Assembly: GCA_001797745.1 (NCBI GenBank)
Contig: MGQF01000096.1
Coordinates: 1-8,213, forward strand
Reading direction: 5' to 3'
Length of the DNA stretch: 8,213 nucleotides
Source of the DNA: Deltaproteobacteria bacterium RBG_13_52_11
GTDB taxonomy: Bacteria > Desulfobacterota > B13-G15 > RBG-16-54-18
Below the pieces are notes generated by a model. That model did no database searches, had not been told where the DNA came from, and saw only the letters and a list, made by a program, of their open reading frames with translations. This document shows, piece after piece, positions 1-5,440 of the stretch; the stretch's first letter is position 1; every line of letters starts with the position of its first letter. The position numbers and the translations under genes were made by a program.

Positions 1-364
1 CTATTTGCTCGCCATAACCAACACCGCCGTACACAGCGACAATCCTAAAGCCTGCTTGGCCGCACAGCATTTCGGCTGCTTGCGACACTTGCCGAGCCAG
101 TTCGCGCGTGGGGACGAGAATGAGCGCTTGACAGTGACGTTTCGCTGAATCGAGCCGCTCCAGCATGGGTAAAAGAAACGCGCCGGTTTTACCGCTGCCG
201 GTACGGGCCTGGATCATCATATTTCGTGCTGCAAGCAAGTAAGGAATGCCCCGTGCCTGAACGGGCATGAGGATTGTCCAACCCGCACGGGCGGCGGCGT
301 CTCGCAAGCGTACGGGAAGTTGTTCCAGCGTTACATCAGGCATTGGGTTGATTGAGTTATTCAT
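1..364 (-). CDS. DEAD-box RNA helicase, N-terminal fragment (cut by window edge)
   Basis: Translating the minus strand from the ATG at 362-364 gives 121 codons with no stop before the left edge, so the gene is partial. In order it shows a Q-motif-like stretch (MPVQARGIPYLL, about residues 33-44), Walker A/motif I (ARTGSGKT, about residues 53-60), motif Ia (PTRELA) and a GG-containing motif (YGGVGYG) close to the edge. This is the order seen at the start of RecA-like domain 1 of superfamily 2 DEAD-box helicases, which use ATP to unwind short RNA duplexes in ribosome assembly or mRNA turnover. The DEAD box itself and domain 2 lie outside the window, so the subfamily (RhlE, SrmB, DeaD and so on) cannot be set. 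The start is supported by a GAGG a few bases upstream; an internal Met at residue 8 is an alternative. It is divergent from the ankyrin gene. Confidence 0.9.
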   Translation of the reverse strand, partial: MNNSINPMPDVTLEQLPVRLRDAAARAGWTILMPVQARGIPYLLAARNMMIQARTGSGKTGAFLLPMLERLDSAKRHCQALILVPTRELARQVSQAAEMLCGQAGFRIVAVYGGVGYGEQI

Positions 365-429
365 GCGGGCCTCGTAACTATTGATTTGGTCATGACTAAA
401 ACAGAGGATCCTCTTTGCATATATTTAGC

Positions 430-448
430 ACAATATCATAAATATTGT
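430..448. repeat. Dyad in the divergent helicase/ankyrin promoter region
   Basis: ACAATAT (430-436) and ATATTGT (442-448) form a perfect 7-bp inverted repeat around a CATAA centre. It covers the candidate -10 of the helicase promoter, the position expected of a repressor operator. It is AT-rich, so chance is a real alternative. Confidence 0.35.
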
Positions 449-463
449 CATTGCGAAAGTTAA
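435..463 (-). promoter_or_regulatory. Candidate sigma70 promoter for the DEAD-box helicase
   Basis: Minus-strand TTAACT (458-463) and TATGAT (435-440) are separated by 17 bp. The -10 matches the consensus at 5 of 6 positions and the -35 at 4 of 6. The expected start near 428 would leave a 5' UTR of roughly 65 nt. The -10 lies inside the dyad at 430-448. Found by eye only. Confidence 0.4.
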
Positions 464-494
464 ACCTGAATTCGCATTCTTTGAAAGGAATCGG

Positions 495-523
495 TTGAAT
501 TTTTTTGATAATTATTGGATAAT
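495..523 (+). promoter_or_regulatory. Sigma70-type promoter for the ankyrin-repeat gene
   Basis: TTGAAT (495-500) and GATAAT (518-523) are separated by exactly 17 bp, a close match to the sigma70 consensus. Transcription would begin near 530, about 30 nt before the ATG at 560. The -10 overlaps an upstream in-frame TTG at 515, which makes that TTG an unlikely start codon. Confidence 0.6.
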
Positions 524-559
524 TGCCTCATCTGTCCCGATAAAGAAAGGAACAAAACC

Positions 560-1114
560 ATGAAGCATGTAAGAGCAATCGTTCTTGTTTTAGCGTTCAG
601 CGTCCTGCTCGGCACGGTTGTCTATTCAGCGGGTATTAGTGACGAGCTATTTTCCGCAGTAGAAAAAAACGATATTCAAAAAGTTAAAGAACTAATAGCG
701 AAGGGCGCAGATGTAAACGTTAAGGAAGAGCATGGCAATACACCCTTGATTAAAGCAGCCAGTCGCGGCTACACTGAGATCGCTGAACTATTGATAGCGA
801 AGGGCGCGGATGTCAATGCCCAAAACTGGTCTATGGGCAATACACCCTTGATTCTTGCAGCATCGTGGGGCCACACGGGGACCACAAAACTTCTGATAGC
901 GAAGGGCGCAGATGTCAATGCCAAAGCAAAAGATGGCCAAACGCCCTTGATGGGCGCAGCATATTCCGGCTACATTTAAATAGCAAAACTTTTGATAGAG
1001 AAGGGTGCAGATTTGAACGCTAGACACACGAACGGCGAAACGGCCTTGGCGAAGGCTCAAAAGAGAGGCATGGCGGATATGGTTACCTTGCTCAGACAGG
1101 CCGGAGTCAAGTAA
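560..1114 (+). pseudogene. Secreted ankyrin-repeat protein, interrupted by an in-frame TAA
   Basis: The start is the ATG at 560, with AAGGA (547-551) 8 nt upstream and the promoter at 495-523. Residues 1-24 are a signal peptide (basic MKHVR start, then a hydrophobic run to about VYSA). Ankyrin repeats follow with the recurring motif LLIAKGADVNA and TPL.AA units at about 33-residue spacing. Reading stops at TAA (977-979) after 139 residues, but the same frame continues without another stop for 44 residues of good ankyrin sequence (IAKLLIEKGADLNAR, then GETALAKAQKRG) to TAA at 1112-1114. The repeat pattern expects Glu at the stop (GYTEIAELL in repeat 2), so one G-to-T change from GAA explains it. 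The intact protein would have 184 residues and about five repeats, probably periplasmic and protein-binding. Alternatives are a functional 139-residue short form, stop readthrough or a sequencing error. The specific partner is unknown. Confidence 0.85.
698..1020 (+). repeat. Tandem coding repeats in the ankyrin gene
   Basis: The unit core GCGAAGGGCGC recurs at 698, 797 and 899, and a diverged copy (GAGAAGGGTGC) sits at 998. Spacings are 99, 102 and 99 bp, which is 33, 34 and 33 codons. The strong nucleotide-level similarity within the core points to fairly recent internal duplication of ankyrin units and offers a substrate for repeat gain or loss by recombination. Confidence 0.75.
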
Positions 1115-1145
1115 CAATCGGCAGCAGACGGGGGGGGACAGTCAA

Positions 1146-2030
1146 TTACTTTTCCAATCTCCCTGCTTCTTTCAGTTTGTTGATGATCTGCATGAGGTTG
1201 GGGAGGATTTCCAAGGCCGCCTTTTCCCCTTCGAGCACTGCCTCGTGCCGTTTGGAAAAATCGCTCGAGCTGATATAGCCCACCTTTGGTCTGATCACGA
1301 CATCGGCCTTGCTAATCTGTATAGATGCGAGTTTTGCATACATGATGCTGTAGGTTTGGAATATTGTCTCGATGGTACTTGTTGGTTGGGTGCGATCAGC
1401 GCCGCCGGAAATATCCACGGCAATGACGATATCCGCGCCCAATCGCTTTGCGGCATCCACCGCGACGGGGCTCACCACACCGCCATCCACATACATCTTG
1501 TCACCAATCGTGACCGGTCTGAATACACCAGGTATTGAGCAACTTGCCCTCACGGCCTGGCCGGTATTCCCTTTCCCAAACACAATCTCCTGGCCGCTTT
1601 GGATATCCGTTGCCACGGCATAAAAAGGGATCTTTAACCTTTCCATGGGGGTATTATTCAGTGTTTTATTGACGAACTCTTCGAGCTTCTCTCCTTTAAT
1701 GAACCCATTGTCCGGAATGACCAGATCAACAATATCTTTTTTCTCTATCGTAAAGGAAAGCTGTTGGAGCTGAAAGGCGTTGTAGCCATAGGCATAAAGG
1801 CTTCCGACGGCGCTGCCAACGCTCGTCCCGATGATCATATGGATCGGGACCTTGTTCATTTCGAGGACCTTGATGACGCCGATATGGGCGAACCCTTTGG
1901 AAGAGCCCGCACCTAACACAAGGGCGATCTTGGCTTGCTGAGATGGCTCAACCTTGATTCCCTTGGTGGCACAGGCGAGCATGGCAAGAACGAGCACGAC
2001 GAACATACCGAGCACCATTTTTTTCTTCAT
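1146..2030 (-). CDS. Patatin-like phospholipase, probable lipoprotein
   Basis: A 294-residue serine hydrolase of the patatin family (RssA/YlbK-like bacterial group) that should cleave acyl chains from lipids at the envelope. Residues 1-20 form a hydrophobic signal (MKKKMVLGMF start) ending in LAMLAC; Cys20 could be lipidated, although M-L-A before the Cys is a weak lipobox. The patatin domain spans about residues 34-225. It has the glycine-rich oxyanion-hole loop GAGSSKG (40-46), the nucleophile elbow GTSVG with Ser70 (68-72) and the catalytic-dyad Asp182 in VDGG (181-184). The catalytic dyad is therefore intact. The oxyanion loop differs from the more usual GGGxxG form. The start is supported by GGGGAGG (2037-2043), 6 nt upstream, and by the promoter at 2077-2105. 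It is convergent with the ankyrin gene; no clear terminator lies in the 31-bp gap. The physiological substrate cannot be told from sequence. Confidence 0.9.
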   Translation of the reverse strand: MKKKMVLGMFVVLVLAMLACATKGIKVEPSQQAKIALVLGAGSSKGFAHIGVIKVLEMNKVPIHMIIGTSVGSAVGSLYAYGYNAFQLQQLSFTIEKKDIVDLVIPDNGFIKGEKLEEFVNKTLNNTPMERLKIPFYAVATDIQSGQEIVFGKGNTGQAVRASCSIPGVFRPVTIGDKMYVDGGVVSPVAVDAAKRLGADIVIAVDISGGADRTQPTSTIETIFQTYSIMYAKLASIQISKADVVIRPKVGYISSSDFSKRHEAVLEGEKAALEILPNLMQIINKLKEAGRLEK

Positions 2031-2076
2031 CGTCTTCCTCCCCGGCCGTATCCGCTGAAATTTTTATCTGCTGTAA

Positions 2077-2105
2077 ATCATACCAGTTTTTTTGTGAACC
2101 GTAAA
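2077..2105 (-). promoter_or_regulatory. Promoter for the patatin-like phospholipase gene
   Basis: Minus-strand TTTACG (2100-2105) and TATGAT (2077-2082) are separated by 17 bp, and a TG dinucleotide one base before the -10 makes an extended -10. Transcription should start near 2070, about 40 nt before the ATG at 2030, with the GGGGAGG ribosome site between. Confidence 0.55.
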
Positions 2106-2143
2106 TGTATAACTTCCGTGTCTAGAACACAGGTCTCACATCT

Positions 2144-2162
2144 CCCCTATATCACCCCTATA
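2144..2162. repeat. Direct repeat CCCCTATA x2 at 11-bp spacing
   Basis: CCCCTATA occurs at 2144-2151 and 2155-2162, one helical turn apart, in the spacer between the divergent patatin and M24 genes. A related inverted sequence (GGGTGATAGGG, 2220-2230) lies near the M24 promoter. It could be a regulator site; no regulator is encoded nearby. Confidence 0.3.
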
Positions 2163-2201
2163 ACAAAGGGCGCGCGGCGGGAAAAGTGAGGGGTAACGTC
2201 G

Positions 2202-2229
2202 TTGACAAGGCGCAGAGATGGGTGATAGG
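2202..2229 (+). promoter_or_regulatory. Candidate promoter for the M24 peptidase gene
   Basis: A perfect -35 TTGACA (2202-2207) is followed after 16 bp by GATAGG (2224-2229), a poor -10. The position fits a short leader before the ATG at 2272. The weak -10 suggests either low basal activity or a need for an activator. Confidence 0.4.
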
Positions 2230-2271
2230 GTGGCGTAGCTTTTTTGTTTATCTCGTTCGGCAGGGAGGACG

Positions 2272-3474
2272 ATGGTAGAGGAGATCAAGGGTTTCGAGCT
2301 CACCCCTCCAGAGGAAATACGCGCAAGGGTGATGACGCTGCAGAGGAAGATGGAGAAAAAGGGGGTAGACCTCGCCCTCATCCTGCAGAACGTTGACATC
2401 TTCTATTTCTCCGGCACCCTTCAACGGGGTTATCTGTGCATTCCACAACAGGGAGAGCCCGTATTCTTTGTCCAGAAATATTATGACAGGGCGATTGCGG
2501 AGAGCCCTGTGCAGTGTGTCAAGGCAAAGGGCATCAAGGCACTGCCGGGCCTGTTCCGTGACTACGGGATAAAGGGGACAAAGGTGGGCCTCGAGCTCGA
2601 TGTCATCCCTGTCTCCCTCTTTGACAGGATCAGGGACCGCTTTGGGGGATGGGAGGTGCTGGATATCTCCGAGGAGATCAAGGAGACACGAAGCATCAAA
2701 AGCGCATTTGAGATAGAGCAGATCAAACGATCAGGAGCGATCATAGACCAGGTCTTCTCCGCAGTGAAGAATCATCTGCAGGAAGGGATGTCGGAGATGG
2801 AACTGGACGGGGTACTTGTCTCCATCGGGAGGGCTACGGGACACCAGGGGTTGCTGAGGATGCGGGGATTGAACCAAGAGATGATGAATATCTATGTCCT
2901 CTCCGGCGCAAACGCCTGTGCTGTCTCGTTCGGCGATACGCCCCTGTGTGGTCTTGGTGCGACCCATGCCGTTGCCCAAGGGTCATCCGCCAAACGGATA
3001 ACGAGAGATGAGCCGATTGTTATAGACTACGGCGGCGCCTATAACGGTTATATCACCGATGAGACGAGGACCTTTGTCATCGGACGTCTCAAGGACCACC
3101 TCGAGAGGACCTATCGGATCGCCCAGGCCATCATAGATGAGGTGGAGTCCGAAGTCCGGCCCGGTGATTTGGCCACCGGCATATATGAGCGTGCCAAGGA
3201 GATGGCAATCAGAGAGGGGCTCGGCCCTTATTTCATGGGTCATGGAGAGGGGCAAGTCGCCTTTGTGGGACACGGCCTGGGCCTGGAGATCAATGAGTGG
3301 CCCATCATCGGCAGGGGGTTCAAGAGGCCCCTGCAGCCGGGGATGGTCTTTGCCTTTGAGCCGAAGTTCGTCTTCCCCAATGAGGGCGCCGTCGGGATTG
3401 AGGTGGACTATATCGTCAGGGAGGATAGGTTAGAGCGTATCACCCATTTCCCCACGGAGATAGTCGCCCTGTAA
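2272..3474 (+). CDS. M24 family metallopeptidase (Xaa-Pro aminopeptidase/creatinase-like)
   Basis: A 400-residue protein with the two-domain architecture of prolidase-like enzymes: a creatinase-type N-terminal domain (about 15-140) and a pita-bread catalytic domain (about 148-390). All five dinuclear-metal ligands are visible: Asp252 (IDYGGAYNGY), Asp263 (TDETRT), His334 (GHGLGLE), Glu363 (FEPK) and Glu377 (GIEVDY). The family removes N-terminal residues ahead of proline or hydrolyses related C-N bonds; the exact substrate cannot be assigned. There is no signal peptide, so it is probably cytoplasmic. A GGAGG (2264-2268) lies only 3 nt before the ATG, which is closer than usual, but no better start is apparent and the fold begins soon after residue 15. 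It is flanked by the divergent patatin gene and the convergent mgl-like operon, so it looks monocistronic. Part of its 3' end recurs in decayed form at 5504-5604. Confidence 0.92.
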   Translation: MVEEIKGFELTPPEEIRARVMTLQRKMEKKGVDLALILQNVDIFYFSGTLQRGYLCIPQQGEPVFFVQKYYDRAIAESPVQCVKAKGIKALPGLFRDYGIKGTKVGLELDVIPVSLFDRIRDRFGGWEVLDISEEIKETRSIKSAFEIEQIKRSGAIIDQVFSAVKNHLQEGMSEMELDGVLVSIGRATGHQGLLRMRGLNQEMMNIYVLSGANACAVSFGDTPLCGLGATHAVAQGSSAKRITRDEPIVIDYGGAYNGYITDETRTFVIGRLKDHLERTYRIAQAIIDEVESEVRPGDLATGIYERAKEMAIREGLGPYFMGHGEGQVAFVGHGLGLEINEWPIIGRGFKRPLQPGMVFAFEPKFVFPNEGAVGIEVDYIVREDRLERITHFPTEIVAL

Positions 3475-3494
3475 TTACCCATGGTGGCATTACG

Positions 3495-3516
3495 ACCCCC
3501 CTAAAAAGAGGGGGGT
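3495..3516 (+). terminator. GC-rich hairpin after the M24 gene, possible terminator
   Basis: ACCCCCC (3495-3501) pairs with GGGGGGT (3510-3516) around an 8-nt A-rich loop, 21 bp after the stop codon. Only two T residues follow, so it is not a textbook intrinsic terminator. It may stop polymerase with Rho or protect the mRNA 3' end. Confidence 0.45.
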
Positions 3517-3521
3517 TCGCG

Positions 3522-3540
3522 CACTCGGGGAACCCCGGTG
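3522..3540. repeat. Inverted repeat, second hairpin of the convergent spacer
   Basis: CAC and CGGG pair with CCCG and GTG, with one bulged T and a GAAC tetraloop. It directly follows the first hairpin. Confidence 0.4.
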
Positions 3541-3556
3541 AGCGGTGTCGATTCAT

Positions 3557-3575
3557 CCCCGTCCACAGGACGGGG
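3557..3575. repeat. Perfect 8-bp inverted repeat with a 3-nt loop
   Basis: CCCCGTCC (3557-3564) and GGACGGGG (3568-3575) flank ACA. It is highly stable on either strand and lies between convergent transcription units, but it has no adjacent T-tract. Confidence 0.5.
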
Positions 3576-3602
3576 TATGGTGCGGGTCCTTCATAACATT
3601 CA

Positions 3603-3629
3603 TACCTACAGTAAGTTCCTCTGTAGGTA
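3603..3629. repeat. Perfect 9-bp inverted repeat near the end of the mgl-like operon
   Basis: TACCTACAG (3603-3611) and CTGTAGGTA (3621-3629) flank a 9-nt centre. It lies 31 bp beyond the stop of the last roadblock gene, where a minus-strand terminator or mRNA-stabilising hairpin would be expected. There is no T-run on either side. Confidence 0.5.
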
Positions 3630-3659
3630 CGAAATTTAAAACTTCACCCTTGTTTTTGC

Positions 3660-4031
3660 TCAGGATATCCAGATACGTTTGATCTCTCTTATCGTTTGCT
3701 TGGTGAGCCGACGGTAAGATTGATCAGGGCGGGTCACCACGGTTAGCATGATAGTATGGCCATCGACATTGAAGTATCGGCAGACGAGGCGGGTGCCGTC
3801 ATCGCCTACGATGGAGATTTCATCTATCTGAGGAAGGCGTAATTCACGATTGAGTTTGTTAGCCGTTTCATCGAGCAACGTCACCATGGCCGCCGCCATC
3901 GTGTCTTCGTACTGAGACGGCGAAGACGCGAGCGGCAGACCGTCCTTCATTGAAAGCATTGCCGCCACGAAATCACCCTCCTGGTTCATCGTAGATAAGG
4001 TCTTTTCAAAAAGCTCTTGTTTTGACCCCAT
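3660..4031 (-). CDS. Roadblock/LC7-domain protein, third gene of the mgl-like operon
   Basis: A 123-residue protein that is almost entirely one roadblock/LC7 fold. It has an N-terminal helix (about 1-18), a strand with a DG turn (FVAAMLSMKDGLPLAS, 21-36), a long central helix (about 41-64), a strand pair (EISIVGDDGTRLVCRYF, 71-87), a strand at about 92-100 and a C-terminal amphipathic basic helix (about 105-120). Roadblock proteins dimerise and act as partners or GTPase-activating proteins of small Ras-like GTPases. It lies 33 bp after the MglB-like gene in the same direction, so it is very likely co-transcribed. GAGGAG is present 11 nt before the ATG, which is rather far. It differs from the neighbouring MglB-like protein by being shorter and lacking the acidic C-terminal tail. 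It may form homodimers, or heterodimers with that neighbour, much as additional roadblock proteins such as MglC do in Myxococcus; this last point is inference. Confidence 0.85.
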   Translation of the reverse strand: MGSKQELFEKTLSTMNQEGDFVAAMLSMKDGLPLASSPSQYEDTMAAAMVTLLDETANKLNRELRLPQIDEISIVGDDGTRLVCRYFNVDGHTIMLTVVTRPDQSYRRLTKQTIREIKRIWIS

Positions 4032-4064
4032 GATACTACTCGCTCCTCACTTTTATTTCACTTC

Positions 4065-4601
4065 CTACACTTCACGGTCTGTAAGTTTCTCAAGCTCCTC
4101 GTTTAATAGGCGATCAAAATCTTCATCAACAAGCTTTATCCTCACATTATCGATATCTTCATTGTCCACAGACTCCTCATGTACAATCTCTGATAACCTG
4201 CGACGCGTCTGTTCGACGAAAACCCGCACAATACCAATTTTTACCTCATTGCCGAAAGCCACGCTCAGAATCAACATATCAGCCACGTTAGTGGAAAAAA
4301 GACTGTAATCATCAGCTTCATGTGAAAGATTGACAAAGGGCGTCTCCTTGCCCAAAAGTTTGATATACTCTGTACTAGCAGCGTGGCTGCTGGCGATTAG
4401 GGCTGCGAGGGCTTCACCCTTCTTTTTATCGATGCGGCCATGAAATACAATCAATTGCCCAGTGGTGTCGGTCAGCAGTATGTTCCGAGCGGCTGTGTTC
4501 CTGGCTAACTCATCCAGGCACTCTTCAACCCTCTCCATTTGCTCTTTGTTGAGAGTAACAGCCTGGGGGATGATGAACTCGTGACATGACGATGTCGGCA
4601 T
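4065..4601 (-). CDS. mglB: MglB-like roadblock protein, probable GTPase-activating partner of the MglA-like GTPase
   Basis: A 178-residue protein that follows the MglB pattern along its length. The N-terminal helix (about 17-36) leads into a strand with a DTTG turn (NILLTDTTGQLIVFHG, 40-55), a central helix (about 60-82), a strand with SLF (about 99-104), paired strands (DMLILSVAFGN, 108-118) and a helix (about 121-140). An acidic tail follows (141-178), ending in a DEDFDRLLNEEL segment. Myxococcus MglB has a comparable acidic tail ending DDDIDNLF, and its C-terminal helix contacts MglA, so retention of this tail supports true MglB function rather than a generic roadblock. The gene begins 12 nt after the MglA-like stop codon, so the two are probably translated together. 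Gene order is mglA then mglB, the reverse of Myxococcus. The ribosome site (CGGGGA) is modest, which fits coupling to the upstream gene. Confidence 0.85.
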   Translation of the reverse strand: MPTSSCHEFIIPQAVTLNKEQMERVEECLDELARNTAARNILLTDTTGQLIVFHGRIDKKKGEALAALIASSHAASTEYIKLLGKETPFVNLSHEADDYSLFSTNVADMLILSVAFGNEVKIGIVRVFVEQTRRRLSEIVHEESVDNEDIDNVRIKLVDEDFDRLLNEELEKLTDREV

Positions 4602-4613
4602 GATGGGTCCCCG

Positions 4614-5186
4614 TTATAATCTCTTTGTGACCTGATGAATGATGGCCTTCATGGTATCGAACACACGCTCTCCCTGCGTGGCGATCGATCCAAAGCAGGG
4701 TTGACCGTTTAACCCAAGTTGCTCACTTAACTTCTGAGGAGGAGTGGCTGTGGGAAGGTCTTGTTTGTTACACTGCAAGATAAAGGGGAACTCACTCAGT
4801 TGATATCCTTGCTCATGCAGATATTCTTCCAGCTCGGCCAGACTCTCGATATTTTCCTGCAGACGATTTTCCTGCGAATCGGCAACAAAGGCCACGCCGT
4901 CAACACCACGCAGTACCAGTTTGCGGCTGGCAGCATACATCGTTTGGCCCGGGACGGTATAAAAATTGAACTTTGGCCTTAGCCCATTGATCCCGCTCAA
5001 CTCAACATACAGAAAATCAAAGTAGAGGGTGCGGTCGCCCTGAGTCTTTATTGAAACCATCTCTCCCCGCCGTTGCGGGTTGACGTGACTGTATATATAT
5101 TCCAAGTTTGTGGTCTTGCCACACTCGGCCGTACCGTAGTAGACAATCTTGAAATTGATCTCTCCCCGGCGATGATTAATCAGCAT
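4614..5186 (-). CDS. mglA: MglA-like small Ras-family GTPase (polarity/motility switch)
   Basis: A 190-residue protein, essentially the whole MglA fold with no extra domains. The P-loop GTAECGKT (18-25) is followed by TNLEYIY, which is typical of MglA. The switch I/beta-2 region has DRTLYFDFL (51-59), with Arg52 at the position of catalytic Arg53 in Myxococcus MglA. Switch II has TVPGQ (77-81), with Gln81 matching catalytic Gln82. G4 is NKQD (140-143). MglA proteins cycle between GTP and GDP to set the leading cell pole and control gliding or type IV pili. The unusual point is the P-loop: Myxococcus has GPGLCGKT, and here Thr and Ala replace Pro and Gly, with Ala20 at the Ras Gly12 position. 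It is the first gene of a three-gene minus-strand operon. The ribosome site is GAGG followed by a run of seven G before the ATG at 5186. The family assignment is very firm; the cellular role is inferred. Confidence 0.92.
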   Translation of the reverse strand: MLINHRRGEINFKIVYYGTAECGKTTNLEYIYSHVNPQRRGEMVSIKTQGDRTLYFDFLYVELSGINGLRPKFNFYTVPGQTMYAASRKLVLRGVDGVAFVADSQENRLQENIESLAELEEYLHEQGYQLSEFPFILQCNKQDLPTATPPQKLSEQLGLNGQPCFGSIATQGERVFDTMKAIIHQVTKRL

Positions 5187-5332
5187 GTCCCCCCCTCACC
5201 ATCTTATATCTAACCGATGTACGTTTTTGTTGTATGGACAGCGTTTAAACCCATCACCAGTCTGTATCGAGAAGCCGAAACGTTGTCGCGTGACCTTTTC
5301 TCCTCTGATGAGATCGTTCACCACTTCGCCCC

Positions 5333-5373
5333 CTCATATGATGCTACAATTCTATAAGCAATTTATATGCCGA
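5333..5373 (-). promoter_or_regulatory. Candidate promoter(s) for the mgl-like operon
   Basis: Two overlapping readings are possible on the minus strand. A sigma54-like site has GG (complement of 5370-5371) and GC (complement of 5358-5359) exactly 10 nt apart, in the context CGGCATA then TTGCTT. A sigma70 reading has TTGCTT (5356-5361) and TATGAG (5333-5338) separated by 17 bp. Both are imperfect. Either leaves a leader of roughly 140-160 nt before the ATG at 5186. No sigma54 activator gene is present in the window. Confidence 0.3.
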
Positions 5374-5383
5374 AATCATTTTT

Positions 5384-5411
5384 TTGACAGTGTATAACAC
5401 ATCAATATTAT
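5384..5411 (+). promoter_or_regulatory. Strong-looking sigma70 promoter reading toward the M24 remnant and EamA gene
   Basis: A perfect TTGACA (5384-5389) and TATTAT (5406-5411, 5 of 6 consensus positions) are separated by 16 bp. The transcript would cross the M24 remnant before reaching the EamA gene, giving a leader of about 310 nt. It may be the EamA promoter, or a leftover from the gene that once stood here. Confidence 0.5.
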
Positions 5412-5440
5412 TGCATTTTTTAACTGGTAACATTCAAAAG

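Noticed and set aside
515..559. Upstream in-frame TTG start for the ankyrin gene
   Set aside because: The TTG overlaps the -10 element and would lie before the expected transcription start; the ATG at 560 has a good ribosome site and leads into a signal peptide.
698..1020. CRISPR array
   Set aside because: The regular 99-102-bp spacing is that of in-frame ankyrin units, with no short repeats and unique spacers.
788..1117. Minus-strand open frame opposite the ankyrin repeats
   Set aside because: It is an antisense shadow of the tandem coding repeats with no ribosome site and no recognisable domain.
1245..1623. Two plus-strand open frames opposite the patatin gene
   Set aside because: They lie wholly antisense to a strongly supported gene and resemble no protein family.
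2983..3433. Open frames on both strands within the M24 gene
   Set aside because: They are other-frame shadows of a gene with all five metal ligands intact.
3495..3629. Transposon ends or an attachment site made by the hairpins
   Set aside because: The hairpins are different sequences, there is no target-site duplication, and no recombinase gene is present.
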